Notes: generated by a model from the letters alone, not told the origin. A stretch of 64,000 nt of DNA from GCA-2720865 sp047630275 (GCA_047630275.1 JBLHVN010000001.1:372001-436000), one strand, 5' to 3'; positions 34,393 to 43,489 are shown, counted from the stretch's first letter. Numbers and translations are program-made.

Positions 34393-35415
34393 ATGATAAA
34401 AGAAAAAAACTGGCTTATTCGAACTTCGAATTTTCAGATACTAGGTCCAGTATCTAAAGAAAAGATCATCGAGTTCTTAAACAAGGGTTCCCTGAAGGGG
34501 GAAGATGAAGTCACTTGTGGAAATGGCTATTGGTTTTTAATTAAAGAGCAAGACCTCGTTGAAAAATATCTTTTAGGAGATGTTCCTCAAACATTTAACC
34601 CGATCTCCGAAGCGCCAAATGTTTTAACGGCCAATCATTCGCCAGAACAAACCGGCACTCATAACAAGATCACAAAGCCAGTCAAAGCTAAAGAAGCTGG
34701 TGTTGATGAAGTCATTCTTCCAGACGATGGTGATTTAGAATATCCAGATATGAACCTTCCGGCCTCTGGTGATTTAGAGTACCCAGATTTGGGGAGCCCA
34801 TCGGGAGATATGTCTTTAGATGCTCTTGATACAAGGCCAGCTCCTGCAGCAGCACCTTCAGCCTCGAAGCCATTGCCAGAAGAAGTTAATCCTGATGATG
34901 AAATTGAAGGTCTCTTGCCTGGAGAAGAGGATTTAGAATACCCCGATATGGATATGGGATCTTCCGCTGATTCGACAAATGATAATATTGTTTTAGATGA
35001 ATTTGAAGAAGAGACGAACCCTTCAATTAGTGAATTTGAAGAAGAGACAGACCCTGGGATAACTCCTCTAGAGACAGCACCAGAGCCAACACCTATGCCA
35101 GTAAAGAAGGCCCCTACTCCCATGGCAAGCCCTGCTAAGAAAAAGGTAGCAGCGCCTAAATCAAAGGCTCCTCGTCCTGCTGCCAAGAAGGCCCCAAAGA
35201 TTAGAAAGAAACAACGAAATGATAAATTGCTCTTTATTTTAACGGCCATCTTTTGCGTCACCTTTCTCTTAGCCTCAGTTATCTTTTATTATAAAAAAGT
35301 TTTAAACAAACCGCTTCCCTTTATAGGAAGTCAGGTCCTCGAATTAATTATCCCAAAAGTACAGGCTCAAAGCAGTCTTGTTAAAAAAAAAGCCTTTTTA
35401 ATTTCAAAGAAATAA
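34393..35415 (+). CDS. GYF_2-domain membrane protein, N-terminal part of a frameshifted gene
   Basis: Residues ~5-60 match GYF_2 (WLIRTSNFQILGPVSKEKI ... GYWFL). Residues ~90-270 are low-complexity: acidic GDLEYPD-type repeats (three or four copies), then a Pro/Lys/Ala-rich segment. A transmembrane helix lies at ~279-299. The frame stops at 35415, 24 bp beyond an A9 run. The -1 frame is open from that run for 421 more codons and has no good start of its own, so the two probably make one ~754-residue protein. The start ATG lacks a clear ribosome-binding site. Function unknown. Confidence 0.7.
   Translation: MIKEKNWLIRTSNFQILGPVSKEKIIEFLNKGSLKGEDEVTCGNGYWFLIKEQDLVEKYLLGDVPQTFNPISEAPNVLTANHSPEQTGTHNKITKPVKAKEAGVDEVILPDDGDLEYPDMNLPASGDLEYPDLGSPSGDMSLDALDTRPAPAAAPSASKPLPEEVNPDDEIEGLLPGEEDLEYPDMDMGSSADSTNDNIVLDEFEEETNPSISEFEEETDPGITPLETAPEPTPMPVKKAPTPMASPAKKKVAAPKSKAPRPAAKKAPKIRKKQRNDKLLFILTAIFCVTFLLASVIFYYKKVLNKPLPFIGSQVLELIIPKVQAQSSLVKKKAFLISKK
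35383..35391 (+). other. A9 slippery tract, candidate -1 frameshift site
   Basis: Nine A in frame as AAA AAA AAA (after GTT, before GCC). Re-reading one A, or adding one A by RNA-polymerase slippage, moves into the -1 frame (AGC CTT TTT AAT), which is open to 36656. A lost base in the genome or in the assembly would look the same. Confidence 0.6.
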
Positions 35416-36656
35416 CTGGAGAAGAATTAGTTTTCTCTCCCTCCTTAAGTATTAAGGGCTTTGATATTAAAGCCACTCAAGTTCCTAACTTAGTTAAATG
35501 TGAACGGGTCAAAGACTTCTTTGTTAAGTTTTATATCCTTTTATCTAAGTCTGAGGAAAGAACAAGCCAATTTGAAGAGTTCATCAATAAATGCTTCTTG
35601 GAAATGGATAAGAGTTTTCTAATCTTACTGAATTTGAGTAAGGCAGACTTGAGAGATTCAAAAACATTGAGCAAGTACCTTATATCCTCTGGGGCTAATC
35701 GTGAGCAGCAAAAAACAGTGCTTTCGATCTTTGAACTTAAAAGAAAACATAATAAGCAGATCTCAATGGTAGATCGCTTTATTGAGGTCTCTTCAACTGT
35801 TTCTAACGATACTGAGAAATCTTTAAAGTATAAAGACCTCTACTCACATTTAAAATTTGTTGAAGATGTACCCATTCAAAACCCAATAAGGCTCTTGCTA
35901 GAACTCTCTGTTGCCCTAAGGACAGAAAATAAAGAATGGGTTCGTAAGCTAGGTAAGAGGCTCGTTAATACCTCTGACCTTCAGTTCGCTTCTTATATAG
36001 AACCGAGAAAGTTTACCAATAAGCTTTTCTTACAATATATTGAAGCTATCTTTGACACTTTAAATTTGATGAAGACTAAGAAGTTTGATCCGATGTTGGT
36101 GAGAATGATAGCCACTCGATTGATCTTCTTTCTTCCTACTAAAGAAAAATCTAGGTTTACATCCTTTTTCAACGCGAACTGGTCTCTCAATGAACTGAGA
36201 GAGTTTGTAACGAGTCGTGAGTACGGGCAATCAGGAATTGGTCTATGGTTTAATGTTTTAGAGAATAGAACAACCAAATCGGAAGTTAATAATTTCTTAG
36301 ATGGTGTTCTCAAAAAAAGTGCGATCAAAAGACTGCCTAGAGAGGAGTTCTGGGTACTTAAATACTTCTACCCAGGAGATGAGAGAAGAGAACTTCTTGA
36401 TAATAGGCTTGAAAAATTTGTGAAGAAATCTACCAGTATTCATGACAGTTTAGTCCTAAGTGAAATCTTAGAAAAAGAAGCTATTCAGAAAACCTTAGGA
36501 AAATTTAATAAAAGCTACAATCGGCCTCTCTTCAAGATAAAGAGAGACGTCTATCAAGAAGTTCTTAGAAGTGGACTCCCTTCGCAATTTGCTTTATATA
36601 ATCTCTTTTTACTTGGGGAAAAGGATACGGATCTTTTTTGGTGGTATGTATTATGA
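35391..36656 (+). CDS. Continuation of the GYF_2 protein in the -1 frame (C-terminal part)
   Basis: This frame is open from the A-run to the TGA at 36656, 421 residues after the shift. The segment from 35391 to 35597 reads as plausible protein (EELVFSPSLSIKGFDIKA, FFVKFYILLSKSEE) yet has no start codon with a ribosome-binding site. The first candidates are TTG at 35598 and ATG at 35604, both poor. The remaining part is mostly helical and charged, with no recognised family. Residues would lie after the membrane helix, so in the periplasm. The stop overlaps the next gene's ATG (ATGA), so read-through translation also matters for the downstream gene. Confidence 0.62.
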   Translation, partial: SLFNFKEITGEELVFSPSLSIKGFDIKATQVPNLVKCERVKDFFVKFYILLSKSEERTSQFEEFINKCFLEMDKSFLILLNLSKADLRDSKTLSKYLISSGANREQQKTVLSIFELKRKHNKQISMVDRFIEVSSTVSNDTEKSLKYKDLYSHLKFVEDVPIQNPIRLLLELSVALRTENKEWVRKLGKRLVNTSDLQFASYIEPRKFTNKLFLQYIEAIFDTLNLMKTKKFDPMLVRMIATRLIFFLPTKEKSRFTSFFNANWSLNELREFVTSREYGQSGIGLWFNVLENRTTKSEVNNFLDGVLKKSAIKRLPREEFWVLKYFYPGDERRELLDNRLEKFVKKSTSIHDSLVLSEILEKEAIQKTLGKFNKSYNRPLFKIKRDVYQEVLRSGLPSQFALYNLFLLGEKDTDLFWWYVL

Positions 36657-37237
36657 TGGAGAGTGTTTATATTTATCCTACAGATACTGTTTGGGGCATT
36701 GGTGGGGCGGTACATATTGAAGGGATGGCGCATTTAGTAAATAAGATAAAAGGGCATGAAGAAGTAAAACCCCTTTCTATTCTTTTTCTAAACCTAGATA
36801 TGCTCTCTGACTACTTTATGCTTGAACTCCTTGATCGAGATTGGTTGATCCGCCTCTTCGAGTTAGAGGCCACTCTCGGGTTACCTACTGGCTGGATGAA
36901 AAAAGAAATCCCTGAGGAGGCTTATGCGGGGTCTGATTTTATCTGTGTCCGCGTCTTAGATTCAAAAGCCATTTCATCAATGTTTGCTCTTTCAGGAGGA
37001 CCGGTTTACACAACTAGTTTTAACCTAAAAGGTGAGAAGGCCCTCTCTAATCTAGAAGAAGTCATTGCTTTAAAAAAGAGGATCGCTCCTAAAGCAAAAC
37101 TTTTTGAATCGGCAGAAGCCTTAAGTGGTCATTCATCAACCATTGTTCTCTTTAACGAAGAAGATAACTTTAAGATCTTAAGGTCTGGAACAAGAGTAGG
37201 GGAAATTGAAGAACATCTCAGATTACTCACAACCTGA
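36653..37237 (+). CDS. Sua5/YrdC/YciO-family protein
   Basis: I chose the ATG at 36653, in an ATGA overlap with the preceding stop. The 194-residue protein shows the YrdC fold: YIYPTDTVWGIGG at the N terminus, KPLSILF, the long LGLPTGW region, and SGGPVYTTSFNLKG near the nucleotide pocket. Family members make threonylcarbamoyl-AMP for t6A in tRNA (TsaC/Sua5); others (YciO) are of unclear role. The usual KR.....P binding pattern is only partly kept, so a non-canonical role is possible. Confidence 0.75.
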   Translation: MMESVYIYPTDTVWGIGGAVHIEGMAHLVNKIKGHEEVKPLSILFLNLDMLSDYFMLELLDRDWLIRLFELEATLGLPTGWMKKEIPEEAYAGSDFICVRVLDSKAISSMFALSGGPVYTTSFNLKGEKALSNLEEVIALKKRIAPKAKLFESAEALSGHSSTIVLFNEEDNFKILRSGTRVGEIEEHLRLLTT

Positions 37238-37784
37238 CTTTTATCATTTTTCTGAAGATTCATTAGAGCTAGTTCAATTTGCTTCAGAAGTTTTAGCTTC
37301 TAGGAATGACCTAACATCGGCGGTTGATCTTGGTGCCGGGTGTGGGGTCATTGGAATTGAAGCACTTTTAAAGAATCCAAATATTTCTAAGATGACCTTC
37401 CTTGAAGTTCAAAAGGAGTTTATCCCTTTTATAATTGAGAACTTACAGCTCGCAGAAATTAATGATGCCAAAATCTTGAACATACCTCTTAGTCAATTTG
37501 AAGCTAAGGTAGATATCATCTTTTCAAACCCTCCTTATTTTAAACCTGGTTCAGGTAGAGTTTCAGAGAATAGAAATAGACAGGTTTGCCGCACTTTTGA
37601 AATTGACGGTATGGACATTTTCTTTAAGAAATTAAAAGAGGCACTGACGAAAAATGGGTTGATCTTTTTTTGTATTAAAGATGAAGAAGAGGTAGCTTTC
37701 TTTCTCAATTCTTTCAAGCTCGTTAAAAAGAGAAAAACAGAATCAGCAACCTTAATCTGTTTGGCGGGATTGGATATAGATTGA
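37206..37784 (+). CDS. TrmN6-like N6-adenine methyltransferase
   Basis: The start is TTG at 37206, 4 bp after AGGGG; no usable ATG comes before residue 63. The 192-residue protein has SAM motif I DLGAGCGVIGIEA (41-53) and the N6-adenine catalytic motif NPPYF (108-112), followed by NRNRQVCR. It matches the small methyltransferases related to tRNA1(Val) A37 methylation (YfiC/TrmN6). It overlaps the YrdC-like gene by 32 bp, giving two tRNA-modification-type genes in tandem, and the convergent DUF721 gene by 33 bp. Confidence 0.8.
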   Translation: MKNISDYSQPDFYHFSEDSLELVQFASEVLASRNDLTSAVDLGAGCGVIGIEALLKNPNISKMTFLEVQKEFIPFIIENLQLAEINDAKILNIPLSQFEAKVDIIFSNPPYFKPGSGRVSENRNRQVCRTFEIDGMDIFFKKLKEALTKNGLIFFCIKDEEEVAFFLNSFKLVKKRKTESATLICLAGLDID

Positions 37785-38339
37785 GGTTAACCTCTCTCTA
37801 ACTTCGTCGGATTCAATATCTTTAAACTCTACTTCAGCTTGAGCCCTTAGTTTTCTAAACTCGGGAGAGTAGGGATGGAAAGCTTTTTCAATCTTTTCCT
37901 CTTGAACATGATCCATTCCTGCTCGCTCTTCAGCCATTCGTTTTTGTTTTTGAAAGTAAGTGGAGTCGGTCTTAAAATAAAGTGTTCTAAGTGAACCTTC
38001 GAGGCTTGGAAACTTCTCCTTTATCTTTGCTAATAACTGAACTTCCATGAACTTAAGCTGCTCTGAATAGGCAGGGTGGTCAGTTAGAATTGTTAATGAA
38101 CGGCGGGTATTTTTTAAGGGGATAGTATGCTTTGCAAGACCTGGCCCTATGACCTCTGACCATTTTTGAATCAGCTTAATAAAATCAAAGGCCTCTCCGG
38201 ATCCAGGCTTTTTGACCTTATTTGAATGAAAGCTGAATTTATGGTTTTTATTAAGATCAGAAGAAGAAAGACCATCTTTCAGAAGTTTTCCTAACTGCTT
38301 GAAACCATTTTTTTTTGCCAATTTTAATTCCCGATACAA
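37752..38339 (-). CDS. DUF721/DciA-like protein
   Basis: This 195-residue basic protein has the DUF721 core in the middle: IQKWSEVIGPGLAKHTIPL, RRSLTILTDHPAYSEQL and LLAKIKEKFP (about 58-115). In Proteobacteria the family includes DciA, which helps load the replicative helicase. The C-terminal ~70 residues (KAFHPYSPEFRKLRAQAEVE) are extra and helical. It is a single gene, convergent with the methyltransferase gene by 33 bp and divergent from lptE. Confidence 0.75.
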   Translation of the reverse strand: MYRELKLAKKNGFKQLGKLLKDGLSSSDLNKNHKFSFHSNKVKKPGSGEAFDFIKLIQKWSEVIGPGLAKHTIPLKNTRRSLTILTDHPAYSEQLKFMEVQLLAKIKEKFPSLEGSLRTLYFKTDSTYFQKQKRMAEERAGMDHVQEEKIEKAFHPYSPEFRKLRAQAEVEFKDIESDEVRERLTSIYIQSRQTD

Positions 38340-38375
38340 TAGCCAACCGAGGGGCTAGAACGCTATAGTTCCCTT

Positions 38376-39080
38376 GTGAGACTATCTTTTCAAGCATTAT
38401 TTCTAAATATTAAGTCCGTAAGCTTATTGCTTATGTGTCTTCTTGTTTCTTGTTCGGGATATCGCGTTAGAAATGCTGCTAACCCCTTTGATTCATATAA
38501 TATCAGAAAACTTACTATCCCCATGTTTGTGAATCATTCAAATATCGCAAAGGCCTCAGTTGCTTTTACAAGAGAGATCTCAAATGTTCTCTCCAGTTAC
38601 CCAAGCCTAAGAGTTTATCAAGGCGAGGATACATCTGGTGTCGACGCTATCTTAATTGGTATCGTAACCACTCCAAAATACAGAGAAGAAACCTTTAGCA
38701 CAAAAACAGAAACGACCTCACAGGCCTCAAATAAACTTATTAGTTCCACCGGAGGAAGGGCCAGGTTCTTTATTCCTACATCAACTTCTTATAAAACTAG
38801 TCTTAGGCTAATCTTAATTAAGAACCCGACTCCCCAAGAACTTGAGATGGCCCGATCTGAATTAGTAAAATACTTACAAACCAATCCTATGAAGATTGTT
38901 TTCAACCATGTCATGGAACTTGAAAACACTTTTGGTAGAGAAGCTGGAGATACTGTTTCACCTGACTCACCTGGAACAGTTAACTTCACTAAGAATAAAG
39001 GTAACTTTGAAAAAAGCTTAAGCGACACGGCAAAGGCCGCGGCTATTGAGTTTAAGGAAACGGTACTTGATGTCTTCTAA
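38376..39080 (+). CDS. lptE: LPS assembly lipoprotein LptE-like
   Basis: The start is GTG at 38376; a later ATG would cut the signal peptide. The 234-residue protein has a lipobox LLVSC (Cys26) followed by SGYRVRNAANPFDSYNI, the LptE/RlpB opening, and a MFVNHSNIAKASVAFTREI helix. With LptD it inserts lipopolysaccharide in the outer membrane. The order lptE-holA-rpsT strongly supports the name. The insert FSTKTETTSQ and the acidic C-terminal region are longer than in enterobacteria. Confidence 0.85.
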   Translation: MRLSFQALFLNIKSVSLLLMCLLVSCSGYRVRNAANPFDSYNIRKLTIPMFVNHSNIAKASVAFTREISNVLSSYPSLRVYQGEDTSGVDAILIGIVTTPKYREETFSTKTETTSQASNKLISSTGGRARFFIPTSTSYKTSLRLILIKNPTPQELEMARSELVKYLQTNPMKIVFNHVMELENTFGREAGDTVSPDSPGTVNFTKNKGNFEKSLSDTAKAAAIEFKETVLDVF

Positions 39081-40020
39081 ATGGCGACCTTGGGATTTTT
39101 TAAAGCATCATCCGGAAGTCATTGATAAAGACAATCCTGGGCTTAGCGTTCTTTATTGTTCAGACCCTTTTGTGGAGAGGATTCTTCGCAATAAGATTGA
39201 TTTTAAGAACTGGTTTGGGCAATCGGCTCTTATTACAAGCGCCATGGAATTTACTCCTGATTGGATTGAAGAAAATATCTTAACCCTTTCACTCTTTGGA
39301 TCTGACCAACCCATCTGTGTTCTTCAAGCTGGGCATCTAAATGCAGCCACTAAGCGCTTTATTTTGGAGAATGATCTTAATGATTCAGGAAGGCATCTTA
39401 TCGTATTCATGAATGGAGATAAGAAGTTTTTTAATGAATGGCAGAAAAAAGCTAAGGGAAGTTTCCTACAAGTGGAAGAACCTATGTTTTGGGAATTTGG
39501 TAAACTGCTTACTTATTTTGCCGATGAAATGTCGATGCGGCTTCCCATGAATGTTCAAAACTACCTGCTAGAGGCCGTTCCTCAAAAATCGTCAGATATG
39601 GTTAACGCCTTAAAAAGTATCAGGCTTAGCTTTGGAGCTGGTCCCTATCAATTAGATCAAATCAAAACCATCATTCCCCCCACCAGGTTAGATCAGTTTA
39701 AATTGGCTTCCTTACTAGGTGGGAAGAAATTGACTCTTTTTTACAGGGAATTAGAAAAGCTGCAAATGGACCCTGAAGATCAAATGCTCTTTTTCAAGTT
39801 CCTTCAGGGGCATCTTCTAAAGTTGATCGATACTTCTTATGTCGATAAGAAACCTAGGCCTTCAAAGTATGATAAAGAAATCCTCGCTCATGGAGTTTTA
39901 TGGGAGAGAGAAGAATTACAGAAGTTGATTAGAAGCTTTAGCGAGTTAGAGATTGATGCAAAAACTAAAAGTCCTTATATAAAAGAAAAGGTTAGAACTC
40001 TACTTCTAGGTGAACTATAA
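39070..40020 (+). CDS. DNA polymerase III delta subunit-like (HolA-like)
   Basis: The ATG at 39070 overlaps lptE by 11 bp; an AAGGAAACGG stretch precedes it. The 316-residue protein has the length and layout of HolA, with an N-terminal fold (PICVLQAGHL, RHLIVFMNGD) and all-helical C-terminal domains (IRSFSELEIDAKTK near the end, as in HolA's LLELDLKIK-like motif). Sequence identity to the family is not obvious by eye, so its place between lptE and rpsT carries weight. It would open the sliding clamp during replication. Confidence 0.65.
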   Translation: MSSKWRPWDFLKHHPEVIDKDNPGLSVLYCSDPFVERILRNKIDFKNWFGQSALITSAMEFTPDWIEENILTLSLFGSDQPICVLQAGHLNAATKRFILENDLNDSGRHLIVFMNGDKKFFNEWQKKAKGSFLQVEEPMFWEFGKLLTYFADEMSMRLPMNVQNYLLEAVPQKSSDMVNALKSIRLSFGAGPYQLDQIKTIIPPTRLDQFKLASLLGGKKLTLFYRELEKLQMDPEDQMLFFKFLQGHLLKLIDTSYVDKKPRPSKYDKEILAHGVLWEREELQKLIRSFSELEIDAKTKSPYIKEKVRTLLLGEL

Positions 40021-40045
40021 AAAAAGCCCGTTTTTCAACGGGCTT
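40019..40045 (-). terminator. Intrinsic terminator shared by rpsT and the holA-like gene
   Basis: AAGCCCGTT (40024-40032) pairs with AACGGGCTT (40037-40045), a perfect 9-bp stem with a 4-nt loop. The minus strand ends in a run of seven T, so it fits rpsT best. Confidence 0.87.
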
Positions 40046-40072
40046 AATATCAAAATAATTTTTTAGATTTTC

Positions 40073-40333
40073 TTAAAGACTATTAACTTGGTTCGTTAAA
40101 CGAGAAGTTTTACGTCCAGCAGTGTTTGTCTTGATGATTCCGTTTTTTGCCATGATTGCAAAGTGTCTTTGAACTTTCCCAAGAAGAGAAGTAGCAGTTG
40201 CCTTGTCTTTTTCTTCAATAGCTGCACGTATCTTTTTTACGACAGTTCTTGCTTCAGAAGTCACAACTCTGTTTCTTGCTGTTCTAGTGATTGTTTGTCT
40301 TGCTCTTTTGGCAGCTGATTTATGATTGGCCAC
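40073..40333 (-). CDS. rpsT: 30S ribosomal protein S20
   Basis: This 86-residue, lysine/arginine-rich helical protein opens MANHKSAAKRARQTITRTAR and ends RKTSRLTNQVNSL, both typical of S20. It binds 16S rRNA. It stands as a single gene, with a terminator after it, next to lptE-holA as in many Proteobacteria. Confidence 0.96.
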   Translation of the reverse strand: MANHKSAAKRARQTITRTARNRVVTSEARTVVKKIRAAIEEKDKATATSLLGKVQRHFAIMAKNGIIKTNTAGRKTSRLTNQVNSL

Positions 40334-40488
40334 AATATTTTCCTTTCCGCTTTGCTCCTATGGAGCGTCAACTAACTAAATTAAGGCTTATTTCTAATTC
40401 AATCAAGGTGAGATGACAACATGCTAGAACGATAAAATATAAAATTTATTATGCGCAGCGCACAGGCCAATTAGAGAGGCTAGCTAAC

Positions 40489-40517
40489 TTGTTTATCTTA
40501 CTAAGAAACGTTAATAT
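40489..40517 (+). promoter_or_regulatory. Candidate promoter of the beta-oxidation operon
   Basis: TTGTTT (40489) and TAATAT (40512), 17 bp apart, lie upstream of hbd, with a start expected near 40524. A GC-rich motif (GCGCAGCGCACAGG at 40453) lies just upstream and recurs near 31019 and 63924. Confidence 0.4.
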
Positions 40518-40552
40518 GCGGTCATTTTAAATTCCACTATAAAGAGGTAACT

Positions 40553-41410
40553 ATGTCGACAATTTCATCAATTGGAGTAGTTGGTGCGGGTCAGATGGGC
40601 CGCGGGATCGCTCAGGTTGCGGCCATGAATGGTTTCACAACAAGTATCTGTGACGCCAACGAAGAAGCACTAAAGGCAGGTATGGCCTTTATTGAAAAAC
40701 AAATGAAGCGTGGATTAGAAAAAGGTAAGTGGGACCAAGCTAAAGTAGATGAAACCCTAGCCCTATTAAAGCCAGTTCTCGGTGTTGATGGTTTAGGTGA
40801 TTGTGATCTGATCATTGAAGCCGCTACTGAAAATAAGAAGATTAAATTTGAAATCTTTAAATCTCTAGATAAGATCGCTAAGAAAGGGGCTATCCTAGCC
40901 ACAAATACTTCATCAATTTCTATTACTGAAATCGCAGCAGTTACAAGTAGACCTGAGATGGTTGCTGGAATGCATTTTATGAACCCAGTTCCAGTGATGA
41001 AATTAGTTGAAGGAATTAGAGGTCTAGAGACCAGTGAAAAGACCTTTGATGCTGTTGAAGCCGTTTCCGTTAGAATGGGAAAAGTTTTTATCAAGGCCAA
41101 TGATGTAGCCGGCTTTGCCGTCAATAGAATCTTAATGCCAATGATTAACGAGGCTGTTTACACTTTATACGAAGGGGTGGCAGGAGTAGAAGATATTGAT
41201 CAGGCCATGAAGCTTGGCTGTAATCAACCGATGGGTCCACTTGAGCTTGCAGACTTTATAGGTCTTGATACTTGCTTAGCGATCATGGAAGTTCTTCATG
41301 ATGGTCTTGGAGATACAAAGTATCGTCCTTGTCCTTTGTTAAAGAAATATGTACTAGCAGGAAGATACGGGCGTAAGTCTGGTCGTGGCTTTTACGAATA
41401 TAATAAATAA
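40553..41410 (+). CDS. 3-hydroxybutyryl-CoA dehydrogenase
   Basis: This 285-residue enzyme has the NAD-binding GVVGAGQMGRGIAQ (8-21), the catalytic His in GMHFMNPVPVMKLVE, and the C-terminal GRYGRKSGRGFYEY typical of the PaaH/Hbd family. It oxidises 3-hydroxyacyl-CoA. With the crotonase and acyl-CoA dehydrogenase that follow (8 bp and 1 bp gaps) it forms a beta-oxidation operon; a thiolase lies nearby at 45555. Confidence 0.95.
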   Translation: MSTISSIGVVGAGQMGRGIAQVAAMNGFTTSICDANEEALKAGMAFIEKQMKRGLEKGKWDQAKVDETLALLKPVLGVDGLGDCDLIIEAATENKKIKFEIFKSLDKIAKKGAILATNTSSISITEIAAVTSRPEMVAGMHFMNPVPVMKLVEGIRGLETSEKTFDAVEAVSVRMGKVFIKANDVAGFAVNRILMPMINEAVYTLYEGVAGVEDIDQAMKLGCNQPMGPLELADFIGLDTCLAIMEVLHDGLGDTKYRPCPLLKKYVLAGRYGRKSGRGFYEYNK

Positions 41411-41418
41411 GGAAAACT

Positions 41419-42225
41419 ATGTTTAGCCTAAAAAATTACGAGACCATTCTCTTTGAACAAGAAAACTCAATTGGTACGATAACCATCAATAGAGAATCAA
41501 AGTTAAATGCTTTGAACTCTAATGTTCTCAAAGAATTGAAAGACCTTTTAGAAACAATCATCAACGAAGATAAAAACTATTCTATTAGAGGGCTTGTCCT
41601 AACGGGAGCCGGGGATAAGGCCTTCATCGCTGGCGCTGATATTTCTGAAATGAATGGAATGACTACCGCTGAAGCTCAGGACTTTGGAAAACTAGGGCAA
41701 GATGTCTCTCTTCTTTTTGAAAAGATAAAAGTTCCTGTTATTGCTGCCGTAAATGGATTTGCTCTTGGTGGTGGCTGTGAAATGGCCATGAGTTGTGACT
41801 TTATTTACGCAACTGAATCAGCTGTGTTTGGTCAACCTGAAGTTAAGCTCGGTCTTATTCCTGGATATGGTGGAACTCAACGCTTAGCCCGTTTGATCGG
41901 AAGAAACAAAGCTAAAGAAATTATTTATTCAGGAAGAAATATTAAAGCAGACGAAGCTCTAAACTTAGGCTTAGCCGTTAAGTTGTTTAGTACCAAAGAA
42001 GAGATGCTTTCTGGTGTAGAGGATATCTTTAGTAAGATCCTTAGGAATTCGCCACTGGCCGTAGGCTCTTCAAAGAACGTTATGAACTTAGGAAATGATC
42101 TAACTGTAGCCCAAGGGCTAGAGTGTGAACTTCAGCAGTTTGCAGAGATCTTTTCATCAGCTGATATGAAAGAAGGAACCACGGCCTTTATGGAAAAACG
42201 TGCTCCTCAATTTACAGGAAAATAA
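41419..42225 (+). CDS. Enoyl-CoA hydratase (crotonase family)
   Basis: This 268-residue protein has the crotonase oxyanion-hole segment IAGADISEM and the GFALGGGCEMAMSCDF strand-helix. Both catalytic glutamates are visible (GGGCEMA and QPEVKLGLIPGYGG). It hydrates enoyl-CoA in fatty-acid breakdown. It sits between the hydroxyacyl-CoA and acyl-CoA dehydrogenase genes. Confidence 0.94.
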   Translation: MFSLKNYETILFEQENSIGTITINRESKLNALNSNVLKELKDLLETIINEDKNYSIRGLVLTGAGDKAFIAGADISEMNGMTTAEAQDFGKLGQDVSLLFEKIKVPVIAAVNGFALGGGCEMAMSCDFIYATESAVFGQPEVKLGLIPGYGGTQRLARLIGRNKAKEIIYSGRNIKADEALNLGLAVKLFSTKEEMLSGVEDIFSKILRNSPLAVGSSKNVMNLGNDLTVAQGLECELQQFAEIFSSADMKEGTTAFMEKRAPQFTGK

Positions 42226-42226
42226 G

Positions 42227-43369
42227 ATGAGTATTGAGAATGATTACAAAGAAGTAAGAGACATGGTTGCCAAGTTTAGTGATGCAGAAGTGGGCCCTAT
42301 TGCCGCTTCAATTGATCACAATGGTAAGATCCCAGAAGAGTTGATTAAGAAGCTTTCTGAAAATGGTTTTATGGGCAGTTATGTTCCAGAAGAATATGGT
42401 GGAGCAGGGATGGATTATGTCTCCTACGCCATTATCATCGAAGAGATTAGTAGAAACTGCGCTTCAACTGGTGTTCTTATTTCGGCTCATACTTCGCTTT
42501 GTACTTGGCCTATTCTTGAATTTGGAAATGATGATCAGAAGAAAAAATATCTTCCTCAGCTTGCTAGCGGTGAGAAGATTGGTTGTTTTTGTCTAAGCGA
42601 GCCAAACGCTGGCTCTGATGCTGGTTCTTTAACGACCTTTGCTGAAGATAAAGGAGATTATTACGAAATCTCTGGAACAAAGAACTGGATTACTAATGGC
42701 AAGGAAGCTGGTATCGCAATTGTTTTTGCAAAGACCACAAAGACTGATGATCATAAAGGAATGTCAGCTTTTATAGTTGAAACCGACTCTGAAGGTTTCA
42801 ATATCATGAAAGAAGAAGATAAGCTTGGGATCAAAGGCTCTTCAACAACCCAAATCATTCTAGAAAAAGTAAAAGTACCTAAAGAAAATCTTTTAGGCCC
42901 TTACGAGAAAGGTTTTAGAGTTGCACTAGCTACTCTTGATGGTGGACGAATTGGTATTGCTGCTCAGGCTCTTGGGATCTCATGTGGCGCCTTTCAATAC
43001 GCTCTTAAGTATTCAACAGAGAGGGTTCAGTTTGGTAAACCTCTTTCAAACCTTCAGGCCATTCAGTTCATGCTTGCCGATATGAGTACAAAAATAGACG
43101 CATCACGTCTATTAATCATGGATGCCAGTGAGAAAAAAGATAATAAAGAAAGTTATAGTAAACGCTCAGCACAAGCGAAGGTTTTTGCTTCAGAAGCGGC
43201 TATGTGGATAACGACTAAAGCCATTCAGATTTGTGGTGGTAACGGTTATACCAAAGAGTACCCAGTAGAGAGATTCTTCAGAGATGCTAAGATTACAGAA
43301 ATCTATGAAGGAACTTCAGAAGTTCAACGGATTGTTATTGCATCCTTAGAGCTGAAAACTGTTAACTAG
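42227..43369 (+). CDS. Acyl-CoA dehydrogenase
   Basis: The ATG at 42227 follows the previous stop by 1 bp. The 380-residue flavoprotein carries the signatures CLSEPNAGSDAGS and the C-terminal ICGGNGYTKEYPVERFFRD, with the catalytic glutamate in IYEGTSEVQR. It makes the first oxidation of an acyl-CoA, probably short-chain. It ends the operon. Confidence 0.95.
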   Translation: MSIENDYKEVRDMVAKFSDAEVGPIAASIDHNGKIPEELIKKLSENGFMGSYVPEEYGGAGMDYVSYAIIIEEISRNCASTGVLISAHTSLCTWPILEFGNDDQKKKYLPQLASGEKIGCFCLSEPNAGSDAGSLTTFAEDKGDYYEISGTKNWITNGKEAGIAIVFAKTTKTDDHKGMSAFIVETDSEGFNIMKEEDKLGIKGSSTTQIILEKVKVPKENLLGPYEKGFRVALATLDGGRIGIAAQALGISCGAFQYALKYSTERVQFGKPLSNLQAIQFMLADMSTKIDASRLLIMDASEKKDNKESYSKRSAQAKVFASEAAMWITTKAIQICGGNGYTKEYPVERFFRDAKITEIYEGTSEVQRIVIASLELKTVN

Positions 43370-43489
43370 TAATTGCCAAGAAAAGGCACACAGGGTACCA
43401 ATAACCTCTGTTAATGCTTAGAAATTGGCGTTTAGTGCGCAGCATCCACAAGGAACACCGTGCTTAAAAAAATTTTGGAGAAAGTTAAT

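Noticed and set aside
34659..35261. 200-codon minus-strand frame
   Set aside because: Antisense to the low-complexity acidic and Pro/Lys/Ala segment of the GYF_2 gene; Ser/Gly-rich shadow with no ribosome-binding site.
36653..37784. Possible frameshift between the YrdC-like and methyltransferase genes
   Set aside because: The 32-bp overlap has a TTG start with a good AGGGG site and both proteins are complete, so they are two genes.
40612..41124. 170-codon minus-strand frame
   Set aside because: Fully antisense to the 3-hydroxybutyryl-CoA dehydrogenase gene, a clear family member.
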